From a virus, in IMG/VR virus record IMGVR_UViG_3300043446_000156, positions 1 to 23,351 of that record: 23,351 nt of DNA; one strand, 5' to 3'. Below the pieces are notes generated by a model that ran no database searches, was not told the DNA's origin, and worked only from the letters and a program-made list of their open reading frames with translations. The translations under genes and the position numbers were made by a program. Shown one piece after another: positions 14,956 through 21,559 of this stretch (the stretch's first letter is position 1; every line of letters starts with the position of its first letter).

Positions 14956-15170
14956 TTGTAGTTTAATCTTTCATCAAGCATAGCATCAGCAATTCTATAA
15001 GATGTTTGTGCTATTTCAGTTACATCTCCTAGATTATCTGCCAGCCCACCACCACCTTCTATAAGAGCATGCATAGCTTCTAATGCAAAGTAATCACGTA
15101 GGTTCATACCTGTATAGATATTCTTTTTACTATCTTGACATGGGAAAGCAGGTGAATTTCCTTTACTCAT
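14952..15170 (-). CDS. Conserved-type small phage protein (72 aa)
   Basis: The 72 residues include SPAFPCQDSKKNIYTGMNLRDYFALEAMHAL and end EIAQTSYRIADAMLDERL. The pattern TGM(S/N)LRDYFA, followed by a final helix YxIADAML, is common to small uncharacterised proteins of many phages and prophages. The protein should be alpha-helical and cytosolic. Its ATG overlaps the stop of the lipoprotein gene (TAATG), and its TGA overlaps the 18-residue frame. Function unknown. Confidence 0.75.
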   Translation of the reverse strand: MSKGNSPAFPCQDSKKNIYTGMNLRDYFALEAMHALIEGGGGLADNLGDVTEIAQTSYRIADAMLDERLNYK

Positions 15171-15424
15171 TATTTACCCTCCACAATAAATGTACCACTA
15201 ATACGAACATTATTACCTTTATCATCTATAAAACCAGCAATAGGTCCTTTGTATTCAATAGCATTATTTGTATGCCATGATTTAATTACATGTCCATCGT
15301 TTGTATATAATGTAACATCTCTACTTAAAGCACCTACACTACTTTCAATACTGTTTGTAAAGTTATCCCATTCACCACAAGCTGTTAATAAAAGTACAGA
15401 ACTTAATAAGATTAGCTTTCTCAT
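15170..15424 (-). CDS. Phage-encoded lipoprotein (84 aa)
   Basis: The N-terminus is a textbook lipoprotein signal: MRKLILLSSVLLLTAC, with the lipobox LTAC and Cys16 as the lipidated residue. The mature part is about 69 residues and beta-rich (VTLYTNDGHVIKSWHTNNAIEYKGPIAGFIDDKGNNVRISGTF). Similar small lipoproteins occur in many phages. Being made early from the replication operon, it could alter the envelope, for example to block superinfection, but that is inference. The absence of Asp at +2 (Gly17) suggests the default sorting to the outer membrane in Gram-negatives. It overlaps both neighbouring genes. Confidence 0.78.
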   Translation of the reverse strand: MRKLILLSSVLLLTACGEWDNFTNSIESSVGALSRDVTLYTNDGHVIKSWHTNNAIEYKGPIAGFIDDKGNNVRISGTFIVEGK

Positions 15425-15615
15425 TGTACTTGTCCTCCTTCTTCTTTAAATAAGTCTAGCTCTTGTTGAGCTTGATCTGTTGCAATACTAAATACACCAC
15501 GTCTTACCAATTCCTTAATAGCTAAGTCCATTAGGAATGAAGCTTCATTAGCATCAACATGGAAGTCAAAGTCCAAAGACCCATCACTGTTTTGTACACA
15601 ATTGCTTATAATCAT
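15421..15615 (-). CDS. Small hypothetical protein (64 aa)
   Basis: This 64-codon frame starts at ATG 15615 with AAAGGA about eight bases upstream, inside the end of the endonuclease gene. It ends in ATGA overlap with the lipoprotein. The N-terminal half looks beta (NCVQNSDGSLDFDFHVD) and the C-terminal half helical (EASFLMDLAIKELVRRGVF, then an acidic Gln-rich tail). No known motif is recognised. Its consistent coupling on both sides supports it as a gene. Confidence 0.68.
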   Translation of the reverse strand: MIISNCVQNSDGSLDFDFHVDANEASFLMDLAIKELVRRGVFSIATDQAQQELDLFKEEGGQVQ

Positions 15616-15970
15616 TTAACCAATCCTTTCTAAAGTCTAACCAAAGGAATCCATTGTCTTCAGCCCATTTGGAATAGGTAGTTTTACTTTTCTTGTTAAG
15701 TTTATTGTTAGGATTCATAAACAAGAAGATGACAGTGGTATCAGGATGTGAGTCCCTAAACCATATCATCTTTTGCCTTGTATCTAAATCTAACTTTCCT
15801 TTTGCTTCTAGGTAAATCTTTCTACGCCCTGTTTTAAAGTCTGGAATATAAGTCCGTTCTTTCTCAGGTTGTATATACTTGAACTTGTCTGGTTCGTATT
15901 TAACTGACGGGTATTCTTTCTTCAGTATTGTCCAAACTTGTTCTTCCAACTTGCTCTTGAACGAGGGCAT
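15584..15970 (-). CDS. T7 endonuclease I-like Holliday-junction resolvase
   Basis: I choose ATG 15970, which has GGAAGGA seven bases upstream; a longer frame from 16027 would run deep into the exonuclease gene. The 128 residues match T7 gp3: KSKLEEQVW (Glu9), TYIPDFKTG (Asp44), IYLEAKGKLDLDTRQKM (Glu55 and Lys57), then FRDSHPDTTVIFLFM. These are the counterparts of T7 E20, D55, E65 and K67, which bind metal and cut branched DNA. The enzyme resolves replication and recombination branches before packaging and helps degrade host DNA. It overlaps the FEN-type exonuclease gene upstream by about 70 bases. Confidence 0.87.
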   Translation of the reverse strand: MPSFKSKLEEQVWTILKKEYPSVKYEPDKFKYIQPEKERTYIPDFKTGRRKIYLEAKGKLDLDTRQKMIWFRDSHPDTTVIFLFMNPNNKLNKKSKTTYSKWAEDNGFLWLDFRKDWLNDYKQLCTKQ

Positions 15971-16625
15971 TGAATCTATCCTTCCAGTCTTCGTTGTCTT
16001 TACGTCTAATCCATAGGACTCGACCATTCATTATAAACTCTTCATCATTACTATAAGCTTCTCTTACAGCATCAAACATTTCTTTTTCATTAGTACAACC
16101 AAATAATATCTTTTCAGCTTTCTTAGGCCCTATTTTTTCTATGCCCTTGATATTATCAGATCTGTCCCCAGTTAAACACTGCATGTAAAAGTTATATATA
16201 CCTGTGAAGTTACTAATATAAATCTTTTCATCTTTAACAAAATTATAATGATGACCAGGGATCATAAGCAAATCTTTATCAATAGAACATATCACAGTAT
16301 CTTCTGTTTGATTGATCCCCATGGCATCATCAGCTTCTTGTCCGTCTATAACTTCAGCATTAAAGGTAGCAATAAGATACTGCCTACAAGCTTCTAACCA
16401 AAAGGGTTTCTCCTTAGGTCTGTGAGCTTTATATTCAGGATATATTGTATACCTAAAGTTATCTTTACCAGTAAGGAAGAGACGATACTCGTCAGCTTCA
16501 GTATTAACTAGAATAGAATCTACTAGATCCTCTGCCCTAGCAAATACAAAGTCTTGAGCATCGTCTTCTTGACACGTACAGGCAACCCTGTAAGCTACAA
16601 TATCAGCATCTATAAGTGCTTTCAT
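15900..16625 (-). CDS. T7 gp6-like 5'-3' exonuclease / flap endonuclease
   Basis: This 241-residue protein has the FEN/PIN metal ligands in order: LIDADIVAYR near residue 4, DGQEADDAMG near residue 95, and SIDKDLLMIPG near residue 115. The helix-hairpin region is TGDRSDNIKGIEKIGPKKAEKIL. Like T7 gp6 it should remove RNA primers and chew 5' ends during replication, recombination and host DNA breakdown. Its ATG overlaps the SSB stop (TAATG), and its 3' end overlaps the endonuclease I gene. Length is close to other minimal phage FEN proteins. Confidence 0.88.
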   Translation of the reverse strand: MKALIDADIVAYRVACTCQEDDAQDFVFARAEDLVDSILVNTEADEYRLFLTGKDNFRYTIYPEYKAHRPKEKPFWLEACRQYLIATFNAEVIDGQEADDAMGINQTEDTVICSIDKDLLMIPGHHYNFVKDEKIYISNFTGIYNFYMQCLTGDRSDNIKGIEKIGPKKAEKILFGCTNEKEMFDAVREAYSNDEEFIMNGRVLWIRRKDNEDWKDRFNALVQEQVGRTSLDNTEERIPVS

Positions 16626-17140
16626 TATACTGGAATGTCATCCTCTAAGTCATCAAAGTTAACCTCTTTAGTTGGGTTAGCTTCTTTAGCAAACACATAA
16701 GCTTCAAACTCTTTAGCAGTTGCAATAACATCAGCTACTTTAGAACCTTGACCCAATAGATCTACCGCAGTGGAAAGACTGCTCTGACGAATGATATAGA
16801 CTTGTCTAGCTGCACGTTCTTCTTTTGTTTCATAGTTACTTCCTGTAACTCTGCCACCTGTTGCAGGCTTAGCTTCGGTTGCTGTTGCTGGTGCATCTCC
16901 ACCAATACCTGTCCATTGCCAATAACCATTTGCATCCTTTTCTGTTCGTAGATTAATTTGATCACCTTTAGCTAAACCCTTAATGTGATTAAATACAGAA
17001 GGATTACTAAATGACATGATCTTCTTATTTTTTACTTGACCTTGTTCATCTTTGTAAGTTACTTCAATAGATTGATATGATCTACCATTCTTTGCTGCAT
17101 GTGTATTTGGTGCACCTACGTCTACAATATTAATTAACAT
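16625..17140 (-). CDS. Single-stranded DNA-binding protein (T7 gp2.5-like role)
   Basis: The 171 residues begin with an OB-fold-like beta region (INIVDVGAPNT, then YQSIEVTYKDEQGQV, then KGDQINLRTEKDANGYWQWTGI). A flexible Ala/Thr/Gly-rich linker follows at about residues 80-105, then a helical part and a strongly acidic tail (EVNFDDLEDDIPV). An acidic tip after an OB fold is typical of SSBs and contacts polymerase and helicase. It lies directly after the polymerase, overlapping its end by 11 bases, and before the FEN exonuclease. The fold call is from pattern and context and is moderately firm. Confidence 0.78.
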   Translation of the reverse strand: MLINIVDVGAPNTHAAKNGRSYQSIEVTYKDEQGQVKNKKIMSFSNPSVFNHIKGLAKGDQINLRTEKDANGYWQWTGIGGDAPATATEAKPATGGRVTGSNYETKEERAARQVYIIRQSSLSTAVDLLGQGSKVADVIATAKEFEAYVFAKEANPTKEVNFDDLEDDIPV

Positions 17141-17849
17141 TCACTATCTCCATGTTACCCCAGTTAGGTCCTACTTGACACTCGACCCTCATGGGAAGGT
17201 TAAATTCTACTCCAAACAATTTCTTAAAGTTTGTTGGAATATCCGTAAAACATTGATCAACAATCTTTACTATACTAATATTATCGCATACTTTAGAATC
17301 AAAGTCAACTATAATAGAATCATGTACAGTATTGATAAGTTTGACCTTTTCCATACCTTTAAGCCTATTGGCTAAAGATACTCTTGCTATTGCCATCAAG
17401 TCGGCACCAAGACCCTGAACTGGATAGTTAAGGATCTTAGTACGTGGCCACTTGACTTTGCCATACTTTACTTCTGGCTCATAGTTATAAACTCTACCTG
17501 TCGGCATCGTTATCTTTCTATCTTTCATAGCAGTTGCTACTATAGTTTTATGCCATTGACCGAGTCCTTTATACTTACTATAGAACTCGTCAATAACATT
17601 TTGCCAAAACGATTCACTATTACTTACATCTGTAAAATTAGTGTCGTTAGCATAACTATAAGCAGAACCACCATAGATAAGCCTAAAGACAAAGGTCTTA
17701 GCAATAAGCCTAGAAGGAAGCCCAAAACGAAGCTGATTGTCTGTATGCTGATCAGTTCCATCTCGTATCTCCTGTATTGCTATTTGGTCTTGTGAAAGAT
17801 AAGTTGCACATACCCACTCAAGAGCCTTTGCATCCGCTTGTAAGAGCAT
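17130..17849 (-). CDS. Family A DNA polymerase, C-terminal subunit (fingers and palm)
   Basis: This 239-residue ORF starts at ATG 17849 with AAAAGGA five bases upstream (a GTG three bases earlier is too close to the site). It begins at motif A: LLQADAKALEWVCATYLSQD, with Asp6 and Glu11. The O-helix has R47, K51, F55, Y59 and G60, the exact spacing of Pol I R754, K758, F762, Y766 and G767. NYPVQGLGADLM follows. Motif C reads VHDSIIVDF, with Ser where most family A enzymes have Glu. It lacks exonuclease and thumb, which are in the ORF ending at 17933, so both ORFs are needed for one polymerase. Confidence 0.85.
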   Translation of the reverse strand: MLLQADAKALEWVCATYLSQDQIAIQEIRDGTDQHTDNQLRFGLPSRLIAKTFVFRLIYGGSAYSYANDTNFTDVSNSESFWQNVIDEFYSKYKGLGQWHKTIVATAMKDRKITMPTGRVYNYEPEVKYGKVKWPRTKILNYPVQGLGADLMAIARVSLANRLKGMEKVKLINTVHDSIIVDFDSKVCDNISIVKIVDQCFTDIPTNFKKLFGVEFNLPMRVECQVGPNWGNMEIVNVN

Positions 17850-17940
17850 CACATTCCTTTTGTTTTTCTGCTACTTTGATTTGTTCAAATGCTTGTTCAG
17901 CACCTTGTTCGTTAAACTCTTGTACATAATCTTTACTCAT
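17818..17940 (-). CDS. 40-codon ORF wedged between the two DNA polymerase halves
   Basis: ATG at 17940 overlaps the end of the N-terminal polymerase ORF by eight bases and has GGGAG five bases upstream; the TGA is at 17818, inside the C-terminal polymerase ORF. It is in a frame different from both halves. The product begins MSKDYVQEFNEQGAEQAFEQ and goes on IKVAEKQKECDALTSGC. The first 29 residues could form one amphipathic acidic helix; the rest is set by overlap with motif A coding sequence. It may encode a linker peptide that joins the halves, serve to carry ribosomes across the gap, or be without function. Confidence 0.5.
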   Translation of the reverse strand: MSKDYVQEFNEQGAEQAFEQIKVAEKQKECDALTSGCKGS

Positions 17941-19093
17941 ATCTACTCCCGAATAATGTTTTAATTTCGCCATCAAAGTTTTGTAGGTTTGGTTTACTTG
18001 AACTAAGTCTACCTGTTCTAGCCACACATTGATTAAGCTGTCCGTGTAATCTTCCTTCATGCCAGTTCATCTCCTTTCTTAAATCAACCAGTCCTTTATA
18101 ATATGCTGTCAATCGTTTCTCTAGTGTAGCACGTTTTAATAATACTTCAACTAAATCTTTAGCATATCTACTTCTAGTCTTTAAAGACTTTAAAGTCTGA
18201 TCATCTGTTGAGAAGAAACCTTCTTTAGTTAACTCAGATCCTTTAATAGGATTGATAAGTCTAGGGAATTTTATTTCATGTTCTGCCCACCTTTCTTTAG
18301 TTTGTCCTTTTCTTTCGCCTGTTTTAAATACCCCGATAGCTTCTCTACGCTTGACTTTAATAGTCCCGCCATAAAGAAGAGAAGATACATGCTCCGTGCT
18401 ATTAGGATTAAACTCCACAAGGTCATGATATTCCATAAGGATTTTATCAATGACCGCAATTTGATCTTCAAGTTCTGTAGCCAAAATAGTACTGCTATTC
18501 TCATCAAATAAAAGTCCATTAAATTCCATCTCCTGTAATATAACTAAGTCTTGGTTATGCAGACTAATAAGTCTTTGCATGTTTTTTGCAGATGACGCAA
18601 ATTCTTCCATCTGTTTTTCATATACTTTTTGCGTTAAAAGCAAATCTTGTTTAAGATAATCTTCAAGTAACTCCCTTGGTATCTTGTCAGTATCTATCCC
18701 ATTCTTCCAATAATCAGTAGCAATGACGTCAAGTTTACTACCCAAATCATAATAAGCAGCGACACTATTGAGACTTGGATAGGGATATTGTTGTCCCGTA
18801 AGTATAAAATGTACCAGCTGACAATCCCAAACACGTTTACCCATAAAGCTAATTCCATATTTCCGTATCCAATGCAAATCAAATTTAATATTAAAGCCAA
18901 CCAATACATCTGCCTCATTAACTTTGGCTTGTACTTCTTCCAAACGAGTTCGATAAGGTTGGTCATCATACTCGATACTGTATACACTAGCATCAGTATC
19001 AAGCAAACCAATATAACAAAGCTTATTAGTTTCATCAAAAGGATTCCCTTTGTTACTAATAGTTGTTTCAACATCTAGTATTAAGCTGCGCAA
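17933..19093 (-). CDS. Family A DNA polymerase, N-terminal subunit (3'-5' exonuclease and thumb)
   Basis: This 386-residue ORF probably starts at TTG 19093, with AAAGGA about seven bases upstream; no ATG gives the complete exonuclease motif I. Exonuclease ligands are Asp7/Glu9 (LILDVETT), Asp72 (GFNIKFDLHW) and Tyr146/Asp150 (YLKQD), so proofreading looks intact. The thumb region follows and ends with the conserved CVARTGRLSSSKPNLQNF. The ORF stops after LFGSRYE, exactly where intact enzymes run into motif A. The missing half follows 83 bases after the stop. Both parts keep all key residues, which argues against simple decay. Confidence 0.87.
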   Translation of the reverse strand: MRSLILDVETTISNKGNPFDETNKLCYIGLLDTDASVYSIEYDDQPYRTRLEEVQAKVNEADVLVGFNIKFDLHWIRKYGISFMGKRVWDCQLVHFILTGQQYPYPSLNSVAAYYDLGSKLDVIATDYWKNGIDTDKIPRELLEDYLKQDLLLTQKVYEKQMEEFASSAKNMQRLISLHNQDLVILQEMEFNGLLFDENSSTILATELEDQIAVIDKILMEYHDLVEFNPNSTEHVSSLLYGGTIKVKRREAIGVFKTGERKGQTKERWAEHEIKFPRLINPIKGSELTKEGFFSTDDQTLKSLKTRSRYAKDLVEVLLKRATLEKRLTAYYKGLVDLRKEMNWHEGRLHGQLNQCVARTGRLSSSKPNLQNFDGEIKTLFGSRYE

Positions 19094-19236
19094 TCGCCAG
19101 TCCTTTGGTTAAGTGGGTAGAATTTATTTACTTCGTCAAGTATGTTTGCATCTGGTGGTATTAAATCTATAATATCATACACATCTTCTGATGTCAAATC
19201 AGGTCTTAGTTTTAAAATCTCTTCTAGTAAACTCAA
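19081..19236 (-). CDS. Small hypothetical protein with TTG start (51 aa)
   Basis: A GAGGAG site lies eight bases before TTG 19236, which overlaps the TGA of the upstream small gene (TTGA). The frame runs 51 codons to TAA 19081 and overlaps the polymerase start by 13 bases. The product begins MSLLEEILKLRPDLTSEDVYDII and continues DLIPPDANILDEVNKFYPL. It looks like a compact acidic helical domain. No homologue is recognised. The strong ribosome site and tight fit on both sides support it. Confidence 0.62.
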   Translation of the reverse strand: MSLLEEILKLRPDLTSEDVYDIIDLIPPDANILDEVNKFYPLNQRTGDCAA

Positions 19237-19376
19237 AATAAACACTCCTCTAATTTAGTTAAGTCAATCTTAGGTTCTTTATACAACACAGTACCACTAG
19301 CGGGATAGTCAAACCATCTAATGATTGAACCATCCCAATCTAGTAATACCCATCTAGTCCACTTAGATGTCTTCAT
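19233..19376 (-). CDS. Small hypothetical protein (47 aa)
   Basis: ATG at 19376 lies inside the last codons of the helicase gene; the frame ends with TGA at 19233. The 47 residues read MKTSKWTRWVLLDWDGSI, then IRWFDYPASGTVLYKEPKI, then a short helix. It is rich in Trp and Tyr with a small-beta-sheet pattern and looks like the compact phage proteins that contain W-V-L-L-D-W-D-G. No catalytic motif is visible. It is coupled to the TTG-start gene downstream. Function unknown. Confidence 0.65.
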   Translation of the reverse strand: MKTSKWTRWVLLDWDGSIIRWFDYPASGTVLYKEPKIDLTKLEECLF

Positions 19377-20604
19377 ACCTTGCAATCTCTGGTTTAATTA
19401 ATACTTGTGTAGAGCCGTGACGTAAGTCTGGTAGTGTATCTTGATCACCAATGAGTTTATTCTTACTGATGTTAAAGTACCTAGTACGACTTGTATTGTC
19501 TTGCTCTTTACCTATTCCCAAGATCCAGTCAGCTTCGCCTTGCTTGGCTGTCTTAGAACCGTCAACCATGTCCATGGTAAGAAATAGTTTACCTTCGGCT
19601 TCACCATTTGCTTGTGATACAGCGATGACTGGTGCGTATGTTTTAGCAATCTCTCTTGCCCATTGATAAATCTGTTTAAGTTCAAGGTCATTACGTTCTC
19701 CTTTAAATCCACGAATCTTATCTATCTGGTCAAAGATAATAAGAGCAGGGTTATAATGTTTAAGTACAGCTTCTATTCTATGCTTACTACTAGAATCTTC
19801 AAAGTCTAAGATCTTAATTCTGTCTTGGGTAAGCTCGTCATAGCGGGCCTGCTTAACTTCATCGTTAGTGAACAGGTCATTAATGTTGAGTCCAAGAGCT
19901 GCTTGGAACACTCTGATGCCAACCTTATTCCCTTGCTCCTCATTGTTAAACCAAAGGATATCACCGTCAGTTTGGCTGACCATGTTAGTAATTTCTGACG
20001 CAAGAAACGTAGTCTTTCCAGTTTCGGGACGAGCAAAGATAAACCCAAAGTCACCCTTGCGAAGAGATCCAAGACTTTTGTTAAGCCAATCAACACGCCA
20101 ACGTAAACCTGGTGTTTGTATTTGTGTTTCATATAACTCCTTTAAGTTCATTCTTACTGGTTTAATTTCTTCTACTTCAATCTCTTGATGTTCAAAGTCA
20201 TTGAACAACTCTAGTAATTGAGCAGTGGTTTTCTTACCTGACTCTACATCCAATGCAGTGAGTGCTACTTGCCCTGCAAGTGAACGTCTTCTATGTTCTT
20301 CTAACAGTCCTATTAGTAGTTCTCTGTTAGTAACATCTTGTGAATAGACGTCTTCCAACAAGGAAGACAATTCTTTTCTTTCATTATCTTTTAATAAATA
20401 ATTACTATTATAAAATATATCTAATTCATTTATATTTATAGTAATAGTATTTATATATTTACTATAATATAAATCTATTATATTAAATAGTTTATATAAT
20501 TCATTATAATTAATTTTAATATAATTAATGTTAACATATCTGTAATACTTTGTAAAGAGTTCTTTGTCTTCACAGAACAATTTAATTATCTGTTTTTCAA
20601 CCAT
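19363..20604 (-). CDS. DnaB/T7 gp4-type replicative helicase
   Basis: This 413-residue RecA-fold helicase unwinds DNA at the phage fork. The Walker A loop is FARPETGKTTF (Gly196-Lys197-Thr198), Walker B is PALIIFDQID, and WFNNEEQGNKV and IAVSQANGEAEGK are further helicase motifs. The N-terminal about 140 residues replace a primase domain. Residues 19-71 there are built almost only of Asn, Ile, Tyr, Leu and Lys, from DNA with just 9 G or C in 120 bases (20401-20520). The primase is a separate gene overlapping by 19 bases, in contrast to the T7 fusion. The helicase stop overlaps the next small gene. Confidence 0.86.
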   Translation of the reverse strand: MVEKQIIKLFCEDKELFTKYYRYVNINYIKINYNELYKLFNIIDLYYSKYINTITININELDIFYNSNYLLKDNERKELSSLLEDVYSQDVTNRELLIGLLEEHRRRSLAGQVALTALDVESGKKTTAQLLELFNDFEHQEIEVEEIKPVRMNLKELYETQIQTPGLRWRVDWLNKSLGSLRKGDFGFIFARPETGKTTFLASEITNMVSQTDGDILWFNNEEQGNKVGIRVFQAALGLNINDLFTNDEVKQARYDELTQDRIKILDFEDSSSKHRIEAVLKHYNPALIIFDQIDKIRGFKGERNDLELKQIYQWAREIAKTYAPVIAVSQANGEAEGKLFLTMDMVDGSKTAKQGEADWILGIGKEQDNTSRTRYFNISKNKLIGDQDTLPDLRHGSTQVLIKPEIARYEDI

Positions 20605-21275
20605 TCAACTATTTCTCCTGTGTTATATTCTTTAGGATCTTTTGGTGTAATAATAACATCAGCATTGATTCCTTTTTGTTTTAAATTTCTAGCCATTTTA
20701 ACAGCTTCAATTGCTTTATCCCTATCCAACCATATCTTTACATTTTTAAAGCGTTCTAGGATGGTTTCTGTAAGTTTTAGAGGCATAGTAGAACCTAATA
20801 GAGGTGTGGCACAAACACTTCCATTAGATTTTACCACTTTAATTGAAGACAAAACGTCTTCCACACAAACTAGTGTATCACCTAACCCATAGAATAACAA
20901 GGGTTTTTTACCCTTAGATCTATACTTTGCCCCATATCCACTAAAGTTTCTACCTTGATAATACTCAGGTGTATTAACTAATACTAACATTTGATGGTCA
21001 TTGTTCCACCCAATTTTGTACGTTTCAGCATCGTGTTTAGTTACCCCATATTTTAAGAGCCATTGCATAGGTTCTTTGGGTATGTTATAATCAACATTCA
21101 GGTCGAATGAGGAGGAGCTCTCATCTGGTGATGAGCTCAGACGAAGACGAACGGATGCCAAGTCATTATTCTTTTTAGTATATCCACAACCAAAACAATA
21201 TGACCCATCAGTATACTCAGCCAAGTTATCACGACTGCCACAGCTAGGGCAATTAGTGTGTCTTATAAATGACAT
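20586..21275 (-). CDS. Primase with zinc finger and TOPRIM domain
   Basis: I choose ATG 21275, with GGAG five bases upstream; a start at 21305 would put the coding region over a hairpin. The 229 residues have a four-Cys zinc finger (Cys9, Cys12, Cys27 and Cys30 in CPSCGS and CFGCGY), as in T7 gp4. A TOPRIM domain follows, with the acidic residues in LVCVEDVLSS and VKIWLDRDKA. It should make RNA primers on the lagging strand together with the helicase encoded next, whose gene it overlaps. A Ser-rich linker (LSSSPDESSSS) lies between the finger and the catalytic part. Confidence 0.85.
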   Translation of the reverse strand: MSFIRHTNCPSCGSRDNLAEYTDGSYCFGCGYTKKNNDLASVRLRLSSSPDESSSSFDLNVDYNIPKEPMQWLLKYGVTKHDAETYKIGWNNDHQMLVLVNTPEYYQGRNFSGYGAKYRSKGKKPLLFYGLGDTLVCVEDVLSSIKVVKSNGSVCATPLLGSTMPLKLTETILERFKNVKIWLDRDKAIEAVKMARNLKQKGINADVIITPKDPKEYNTGEIVEWLKNR

Positions 21276-21292
21276 AGATACTCCATAGATTG

Positions 21293-21314
21293 CAGCCGTT
21301 CCCACGGAACGCTG
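21293..21314 (-). promoter_or_regulatory. GC-rich hairpin just upstream of the primase ribosome site
   Basis: CGTTCC (21297-21302), CAC, GGAACG (21306-21311) form a perfect 6-bp stem. CAG (21293-21295) and CTG (21312-21314) extend it with a one-base bulge. On the - strand TTGTCA (a -35 match, 21320-21315) is followed after 18 bases by TGCAAT (21296-21291), a weak -10. It may be part of a promoter with a palindromic spacer, or an RNA hairpin used for processing or translation control. Confidence 0.4.
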
Positions 21315-21328
21315 ACAATCGTATGTCG

Positions 21329-21559
21329 TTAATGACCACAGAAAGCATCAGTTAGTTTTTTAGAATCATACTTGTTATCTTTGTTATAGACTTGTTTATA
21401 AGTCAAGTCTTTATACAAAGGAGTTAACTCTACGTGATGAATATCTTTAAGTTTCATTGTTTGTTTAAGATCAGAAGGTAAGAATGTCCATATATGGTGA
21501 ACCCTTAGGTTCCCATTGGTATCATATTCTTCATAGATCCAAGCGTCAGGTGTTTTCAT
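21329..21559 (-). CDS. Small hypothetical protein (76 aa)
   Basis: The 76 residues start MKTPDAWIYEEYDTNGNLRV and continue HHIWTFLPSDLKQTMKLKDIHHVELTPLYK. The protein looks soluble, charged and mixed alpha/beta. The W-I-Y-E-E and V-E-L-T-P-L-Y elements recur in small phage proteins of unknown role. It overlaps the end of the previous gene by 14 bases. About 50 bases of hairpin-bearing leader separate it from the primase, the largest gap in this part of the operon. No function can be assigned. Confidence 0.66.
   Translation of the reverse strand: MKTPDAWIYEEYDTNGNLRVHHIWTFLPSDLKQTMKLKDIHHVELTPLYKDLTYKQVYNKDNKYDSKKLTDAFCGH

Noticed and set aside
15971-16027. Upstream start for the endonuclease I-like gene at 16027
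   Set aside because: It deepens overlap with the exonuclease gene and lacks a ribosome site, whereas ATG 15970 has GGAAGGA at the right distance.
17850-17935. Group I intron or homing-endonuclease insertion in the polymerase
   Set aside because: The gap is only 83 bases plus the stop, far too short for an intron core or an endonuclease gene, and no intein splice motifs are present.
17941-18060. Longer, 80-codon version of the ORF between the polymerase halves
   Set aside because: The extra 40 codons lie wholly within conserved polymerase coding sequence and have no ribosome site; the ATG at 17940 does.
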